From assembly GCA_036346275.1 (NCBI GenBank), contig CM070726.1:31965410-32029409 (forward strand): DNA of 64,000 bases, in the 5' to 3' direction. The position numbers and the translations under genes are program-made. Under the pieces are notes generated by a model that saw only the letters and a program-made list of their open reading frames with translations, was not told the DNA's origin and ran no database searches. The stretch comes from Otatea glauca (taxonomy: Eukaryota; Streptophyta; Magnoliopsida; Poales; Poaceae). Each line of letters opens with the position of its first letter. The stretch's first letter is position 1. Of the stretch, positions 57,110-64,000 are shown in pieces.

Positions 57110-60100
57110 TGTAACGACCTGAAAATTGGAACAGTGAAAAGTAAACAGTTTAAATTATAATATAAGTGGTTTTGAAATTCTAAATGTTATTCGATCCAAT
57201 TAGAATTTCTTAGACTTTTGTGCTATCTGAAAAAACTAAATAAAAGGGAAAAACAAAGAAAAGGTAAAAGATGAAAATAAAATTTAGAAAATTTTATCAT
57301 GAGTCCCATTTGAGCTGATCAAAATGTTTGATCAGTAAGTAAATTTTTTATAAACTTAGGGTCAAGATAAATAAAATATAAATCTACTTTTTGACTAAAA
57401 ACAGTGAATCAAAAAGTAGAAAGAAAAATAATTAATGTCAAGAAAAGCCAAGAAAATTTATATAAATCCCTGGAGATATGATGCATCATTGGTAAAATTT
57501 TTGTAATTAAATAAATTTAAATAAGCCTCTTAAAAATTCAAAAACAGTGGGTCCAGAATGTAAGGAAAACGATTGTCAGAATTTTTATAAAATAATGGCT
57601 CATGTTTTTGAGTTGAAAATTTTAAAGTGATCCAACTATAAGGATTTTAAACTGTCAAAAAAGTTTCAAAAATAAATTCAAAAAAAATGAACTTGTAATC
57701 AAATCAAAAACCGAAATCGAAATTTAGAACCAGGGTACAGTGTCAGAATTTTAACAAATCACCCAAAAGGAATTTTTGTCTCAAAATTTTACAGTAGACG
57801 TGTGACTCTAAGTAGGACTTATTCAAAAAGTTTGAGAAAATATGGGATTGGTTTAAGGCTTAAACAAAACCGAGTTCTAGAGAAATCTCGTTCAGTCAAA
57901 TCACATTAAAATCAACTATCTCGCGACAAGTGGGCGGCCCTGTTGACTCGTTGACGAGCTGGTCAGCTGAGGCGGCCGTCTCACTGCCAGTGGACCCGGT
58001 CCCACACGTCGATCGCACGCAGTGCGTTCCTTCTCTCTTTCTTCTCCTGGCCGAGGCGATGTCGCGTCCCGCTCGTCCTTCGCGTCGGCTTTACCTTCCG
58101 TCCGCCGAGCTCGCCGTCCTCCACGTTGCGTAGAGCTTCCTCCACGCCTGTGCTTGGCTGGTCTTGGTCGAGCAGCGTCGGAGAGCGATGCGTTGCTCGT
58201 TGCGCTCGGCACGAAAACACCGACCGATCGGTCGCCCAAAACCGCGATTTCGATCAACCTCATTTGGCTTTAAGCCTTGTTCTTGCATCGCCGTGCCCTT
58301 ACACACCTCACCTTTCCATTTTGCCGAGCCGAGAGCCTCGAGGCGTCATCTTCCCGTTGAGCCGGAGAACTCGAAAAGGGAAAGCGTTGAATCGGGTGAG
58401 CCTTTACTCAATCCTCCGAATTGATTGCTTCTCGAGCTCCTCTAGCCCCAAGGATTCTTGACCAAGTGCCATTTGGCTTCATCGGCTGTAGCACGCGCAC
58501 CGCCGCTTTTCTTCCTCACGGCCGGCGCCGCGGTGGCGGTCGTTCGGCTCATCTCCGACCCAGCTATCGGTGAACTCAAATCCCTAGTTCCACCGTTGCT
58601 CACCTAGCCCTAGTTCGCGGAAATTTGGCGTTAATGGAGGTTTCGCCGTCGCGGTCATGGCGCCGCCGCACCTCGCGGTGGCGACCATCTTCCGACCATC
58701 TACCGGTGAAGTAGCGCCACCCCTAGACTCGTCTTGGCACGGTGAAGCTAGAACCGGTGCCCATTCGGCCATGGCGGAGCTAGTTCGCGGCGGCGCAGTG
58801 AAAACCGAATGCTCGACTTGAGTCGTTGACCGGTGGACCCCACACGTCAGCGAGGCTTCGAGTTTGGCGTAGTTTTGGCGCTGTGAGAGAAGCCGTTTCT
58901 TCGATTGAAAACGTATTTTCGATTTTTGAAAGATTTTCAGAAACCGACCAAATTCAAATGCTCATAACTTTTGAATCATCTGGCCAAATGGAGTGAAACA
59001 AGTTTCTAAATTCGTATAAAATTCTGTAGTTTCAGATTATACAAAAAAATTTCTAAAGATGAGTAAAATGTGATTTTAGGAAAAATGAAATAGAAGCTTA
59101 AGTGTAATTAAGGTGTGAAGAATAAAATATTTTTGGGATGATCCAATTAAGGAAAAGTAAGTTTTTGTAGAATCTCTGAACTATGAGTATTCCAAATAAA
59201 CCAAATGTTTCCTTGATACTTTATATTATATCATGTTTGCTAAAAAATGAATATTAAATATGAAAAATGAAATTGGGAAATGAAAGAAAAGACTAAAGTT
59301 TGAATGTTTAAAAGTTCATCCTGGTTAGCTATAATCATGGGGAGTTGCTCGCGTGAAAATGCTTAGAGAAAAGTATATGTGGTAGTTGGTTAGTTTAAGA
59401 AAAACAATGCTAGTTATAATCAAAGTAAATGTAATTTGCTTTGAACAAGTTCAAAATAACTTAAATCCACTTTTAAAATGTTTTTAAGACCATGCCCTGA
59501 TGTCAGGAAGAAAATGGATAAAAGATGTTAAATAGTTTAGTAATAAATGAAAAGGAAAAATTGAAAGGTTATAAGTTAGTTTTCATGTTCATGTAGCCCT
59601 TTTCAACATATGATAAAATGGATTATATGAATGAGAAGAAATGTAAAAATGGTATAGAAGCACTTCACAAAGTATATTCTAGTAGATTCTGGGAAAAGAA
59701 TGATATTTTGTTAAGGTTTGTATGCAAAACAAGTTAAAGAAATAAGTCTACTTGTTATGTTTTGTTGAAAGATTGAAACAATCAAGCTTTTTCAACCATG
59801 TGTGAATAACTCATCCAAGTAAGAAATTTTGGAAGAATAGTGTAGAATTGATAACCAAAGTTTGTTCTACTAGATTCCAGAAAAATATTCTGTTTTAGGG
59901 CTTTAATTCACTTAGTTTTCATAAGAGCAATAACCTTAAGTGCTGTGGTTAAGCCCTTTTCCTTAGCCAGTTTTGTGGCTAAGTTTAAAATTCAACCAAG
60001 CCTTTTCATTCATAGTATTCAAGTCTCATCCAAATCCTAAAGGTTAAAAGAAGTTGTTAGATTGGATAATTAAAGTATGCTCTAGCTAATTCAAGACTCA

Positions 60101-62050
60101 AACTCTAATTCCTGTGGTTAATACTCATTAATCTTGTTAGGTTTATAACCCTAGATGATATAAGTTTCAAAGTGCTTTCTTTTGGTTCTTTTGAGAAAAA
60201 CAGAGAGGGCTCTGTTTTTTTGAGTCTTGCATCCTCCTAAGTGGCTAGTAAACAATCTTTTCTTTTCTCATAATTTTAGCATCTATAATTCGATGTTTGA
60301 ATTTAAATATTTCATGAAGAGCAATTGCTGTTTGATTCGAATTTTGTGTTTACTGTTTATCATCATTTTCTTTTGCCATTTGAAGTTCTTGATATTCTCT
60401 TTTGCTTCTTATTCGCATAGCAGTAGAGACCGACATCGTTGAAGAACAAGAAGGTGGTTCTGCAGATCCAGATTTTATTCTTGTGACGTGAATTGCAAGG
60501 CAAGCAACTCCTTGATCACGTTGAGCACGATAATTCACCTACTATATGTTGTTTTTGCTTATATACGATGCATGCGGATAATTCCCCTAAAAGTGCTAAT
60601 TTGGGTTGGAACCGTAGTTAATCCTGTAAATTATGGTTTGCCTCAATCTGTATGGACTTGTGAACCTTGTAAACCTTAGTTGAACTAGACATATGTAATG
60701 TCGTTTTGGGTATAACCGCTAGCATAATAATATTCTGCTTTAGTAAGCTTGTTGGTTTTCGGTCTTTTAACCGTCATATAATCTCTTGAAATTGGTTGGT
60801 GGTAGTTTGCTAAAACCTTCAAACAAAACTATGTTTTGACGCGGTGATTATTTGGCGCTAGCGATTTGTACAAAAGGATATGCACGTAGCTAGGGTGGAG
60901 TATCGCCGTGTCGATTAAGGACCGAGCAAATGGGATGTTGTAGAACCATGTTTCGTGCAACCACAAGGGCTTGTATGGCGGGTCTTAGCTTAATAAGTTG
61001 TTTAGACTTGGCTTTGCATCTATGGAAGGCGGAGATTTGCACGACAGTCCGGTCGGGCTTGTCTGTAGGGGTTTCTACATACCAATGCAACGGTGTACGC
61101 CTTGCCACAGGCGAGAGACGTGTGTGTGTGCGATAAATGTGGATCCACGGCTTGGGTGTGTGTCTCTTCTTGAGCGAGGTTAACGTCCGGGCTGGTGTAA
61201 AGCCATGTCTAAATAATGTAACACTTTGTATGATCTCCTTGCCGACACAGAAAGGAAGTGTGTTAAGCGGCTGGCGAAAGAGGTTGATCATTCCTTGTGG
61301 GTAAAGTGTACACCTCTGCGAGTGAAAAATCGATCGATTAGCCGCGCATGTAATGGGCACTTGGGAAAATCCTCCCAATGCTAGAGTTTTGGTGTTTTCA
61401 AAATGGGTTGGGACTTTGTAAAGCTGTTTTGCAACCTTCTTTTGTGTCAAAGGATCGACACCGGATTATATGCGATCGGGTAGGCTGGGTTGAAATCAGT
61501 ATATTTTGCTTACAATTACGTCTTTCAATTGCTTTATTAAAATGCGATGTTGCAATCTATTATGCTTATTTATTTAGTGTTTTATGCAATCTGCAAATAA
61601 CCATAGCTTTGTCATTTGTTCAACTTTGCATAATTATTTATTTGCATCTGTGAACCAATATAAGTCTTCTTGAGTACCAATGTACTCAATCTTGCATCTA
61701 TTGTCTCGGAGGAAGAAGATTGTGATCTGCTGGACGACGCGTTCTTTCGAGCGTGTCTCGGGGTTTCGACGATAGCCTCTTCTAGGTAGCCTAGTCGATG
61801 CCTCGAGGGTTTAGTGGGCAACCGCAAGGCTTTTGGAGTTTCATTTCTTTTGGCTTTCCGCTTTTTAATTCCATTGTTAAATGGTTTAAAATTTGTACAA
61901 AACCTTGTATAATTATTTGATAATGTATGTTCTTACGTGTGTTTGCGTGTATGATTTTGATCTGAATGTTGTAAACATGTGAGTGCTAGCTCTTGATCCG
62001 TGGAATAGCACAGTAATCACATGGAGTTCTGTTCTTGAGCGGGTCTCACA
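57110..62050 (+). mobile_element. 5' LTR (4.94 kb) of a Ty3/gypsy-type retrotransposon
   Basis: Starts TGTAACGACCTGAAAATTGG and ends GGGTCTCACA, followed 3 bp later by a primer-binding site. Its layout matches the solo LTR at 2983-6544: AT-rich start, GC-rich centre (57930-58870), AT-rich remainder and a GGGTAAAGTGTACACCTC block near 61300. Length and ends fit the Tekay/Retand type of grass chromoviruses. A unit holding TGTCAGAATTTT recurs with a 168-bp step (57573 and 57741). The frames at 57916-58770 overlap on both strands and follow the GC-rich composition. Confidence 0.8.
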
Positions 62051-62053
62051 AGA

Positions 62054-62065
62054 TGGTATCGAGCC
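62054..62065 (+). other. Primer-binding site for initiator Met tRNA
   Basis: TGGTATCGAGCC lies 3 bp after the LTR end. The usual site complementary to tRNA-iMet is TGGTATCAGAGCC; this copy lacks one A. It fixes the LTR as the 5' one and the orientation as plus. Confidence 0.8.
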
Positions 62066-64000
62066 ATCTTGTTGTAGGAACCTTGGGGAGAAAGGGTCGC
62101 TAATTAGGAGTGTAAAAACTTAATTTGGAAGTAAACAAAAATCTGTCCACTACTATAATGAAATTTAGCCTAATGCTAATTTTCTTGTTTGTAGTTCCTT
62201 AGCTCTTCCTAATTATGTTTATAAGCTTATCTTGTCTTGTATTTTGTAGATGGCCCGGTTTGATCCTTGCCACGAGTCGAGAGTCCCCGAGCACTCAGGT
62301 ATGATGGGAGTGCTGCAGTCCTTACTTGAGAGTCGGTTTGAGGGTGTCAGAGATCGTGGTGTTCGAGCGTATTTGAGCCCGGTGACCAAGGAGTGCGCCG
62401 CTCGTGTATTTATTCCTCCTAGGCCAGCCCATAGTGAGGGAGAGAGAGGAGCTATATGGGTAGTGGGTCGTCGATAGACGCTTCCATGAATGAAGCGGCA
62501 TACCTAGCCATAGTACGACTCCGGCACGTGCTACCCGACTTGAGCCCTCACCATTACTACCTACCGGGAGACCGTTGGTAGGGAGTAATGTATAGGGATC
62601 ATGTTGGAGTGGGAAATGGTAATTTAAGGGTCATGGTGGAGTTTACAAATAGGTTAGATAGCCACTATGTGAAGTTAGCGCAAGAGTTGCTTGAGACTCG
62701 GCGTCGTGTGGCATTCTTGGAGTCCCGAGTGACATTGTGTGTGGCGGGCGTGCCTTACCACGCACGGTGTTAACTAATGAGGCTCAGGAATTCCGGTGGC
62801 ATAGCGCCCTCCACCTATGTCCTATGTGCCTCGCCAGAGTAGGTGCAAATGCCATGATGTCTACTATTGGGAGTTGCCCTAGGCTCATTAATGACAAGGG
62901 CATCAATCCATATAGTATTTGCACCTACCGCCTAGCACTCCACGGGTATATCGCCGAAGGAGATGTGTGGTTAGGAATGTGGGGATATGAGGTAGTGAAG
63001 TGGAATGTAGAAGAATCTGTGGTATGTGGTAGCGTATGGAAGAAGTATTTTGGTTGTGTATTGGCAATGTAGTTGCTAAAATATGTCGTTTGTTGTAAAA
63101 TGAGTGTCACAAGGACCTTGTAAATATTGAAGGTTGTGCTGAAATTGCTAGCTAAAATAGTCTCATTTTGTAAACTAAGAGTAGGACATGTAAAAATGCA
63201 AGTGTGGGATTAAACCTTGTGTGGGCAAGCTAGTGATATGTATATGTGCTTATGGAAGAGTGCATTTAGTTCCTTAGTGTTCCTTGTGCTGAAATTTCGG
63301 TGCTTGATGATGGGAGCGAAATTTGAGGAAGGTGGGAGTGACTCCCATGTAAAGTGGTCCATGTTCTTGTATGCAAATAATATGTGTTATGATGTGTAGT
63401 GTTAAAAATTGTTGTTGAGTATAGAAATTGGATCAGCGCTTTGTATGTGTGCTTGTGAGAAAATATTTGATAATCTTGCTATATTGTGTTTGGGATGAGA
63501 TGGCAGTAGTCTTTGAGGTGCTGCCGAAATCTGAGAAAAATTCATTTTGGATTGTGTTGGTAGCAAGTGCTAAATGGTGCATGAGTATGTGTTTTGAGAA
63601 TATAGGAATTCAAGTTTCGGAAAGATTAGTTAACGGGTGAATTAGTCCATGTATAACCATATGTTCTGGAAGCAGGATCAAAGACAGGAAAATATATATT
63701 AGTGGCTGTCATATTGTAACAATTTACATGCACATGTTTAGTGGTAGTTAACATATGAGCTAACCTGTGTGTATAGGCATATATCTTGGTAGCATAAAAG
63801 TTAGATGGAAATTGAAACTTCTTAGTTATTTAATGCTTTGAATATATAGGTGAAGGACTTGTGCTACAAATGTTAATATTATGGGAATAGAAACAAAATC
63901 ACAGCAAGGATGTAGTAATATCTGTCATGAAGAAATGGTCTGTGCCCTTTTGTGTGAAAAATGTATTGCTATGTGTTGGGATGGTTAGAAATTAGAGAGT
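62066..64000 (+). mobile_element. Start of the internal region of the retrotransposon
   Basis: Runs to the end of the window. No gag, protease or reverse transcriptase motif is present in these 1.9 kb. Short frames at 62250-62477, 62486-62580, 62588-62773 and 62737-63072 give protein-like pieces, so the region may once have coded for an element protein. The rest (63073-64000) is AT-rich with no supported frame. Confidence 0.55.
62250..63072 (+). pseudogene. Broken reading frame of the retrotransposon's internal region, function unknown
   Basis: It starts MARFDPCHESRVPEHSGMMG at 62250 and is soon interrupted (stop at 62477). A second frame gives MNEAAYLAIVRLRHVLPDLS and YYLPGDRW, a third gives FTNRLDSHYVKLAQELLETR with RRVAFLESRV, which looks helical and coiled. 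A last part has EFRWHSALHLCPMCLARVGA. I recall similar coiled proteins from grass LTR elements lacking a standard gag start, but cannot name a family. There is no Cys-His box of a gag zinc knuckle. At least three frameshifts or stops break it. Confidence 0.35.

Noticed and set aside
57916..58772. Frames of 60-115 aa on both strands
   Set aside because: GC-rich centre of the 4.94-kb LTR, equivalent to the centre of the solo LTR; no domain seen.

Overview
This window looks like a transposon-dense intergenic stretch of a grass (Poaceae) nuclear genome. The evidence is the element types: a CACTA transposon with subterminal CACTGCCGGTT repeats, Mutator-like elements (MULEs) carrying plant-mobile-domain and GRF genes, very long TGTAACACCC-type LTRs with an initiator-Met primer site, and a copia-type LTR. 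Which grass it is cannot be told from the sequence alone. I saw no rRNA, tRNA, CRISPR or bacterial-type operon.

Layout. 0-0.6 kb: ends of two MULE-type elements. 0.9-1.7 kb: a pair of direct repeats around a GC-rich piece. 2.7-7.3 kb: a decayed 2-oxoglutarate/Fe(II)-dependent dioxygenase gene (minus strand) cut in two by a 3.56-kb solo LTR that still has its 5-bp target duplication. 9.39-19.71 kb: a complete but degenerate 10.3-kb CACTA element (TNP2-like transposase, second gene of TNPA/Ulp1 type, a LINE fragment inside, and an unusual internal block of terminus-like repeats). 19.7-32.7 kb: unassigned and MITE-like sequence, two inverted arrays of a ~162-165-bp repeat, a hAT-like end, and one small gene at 23.6-24.1 kb. 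That small gene is the best candidate for an intact host gene: TATA box, 5'-UTR intron and a 77-codon GC-rich frame. 32.78-40.97 kb: an 8.2-kb MULE with ~120-bp terminal inverted repeats and a perfect 10-bp target duplication, carrying on the minus strand a mudrA-type transposase, a plant-mobile-domain gene and a GRF zinc-finger gene, all broken. 41-46.3 kb: orphan CACTA-type ends, a purine tract, a 118-bp tandem repeat and a second dioxygenase fragment. 46.3-47.65 kb: a copia-type LTR piece and a small MULE-derived MITE. 47.72-53.72 kb: a second MULE (transposase pseudogene plus a nearly intact two-exon gene of unknown function). 54.1 kb to the end: nested long-LTR retrotransposons, the inner one with a 4.94-kb 5' LTR, a primer-binding site and the start of its internal region.

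The genes do not form a pathway; they are mostly mobile-element machinery. The most interesting signals are (1) a recurring inverted-repeat module, TCGCC-N9-GGCGA with ~30-bp spacing, near the ends of several otherwise different MULEs, with 34-bp perfect palindromes in the terminal repeats of the 8.2-kb MULE; (2) passenger genes in both MULEs; (3) an internal terminus-like repeat block followed by a TATA box inside the CACTA element; (4) two dioxygenase pseudogenes ~39 kb apart that share the same stop codon. All homology calls are from recall of family motifs, without database searches.
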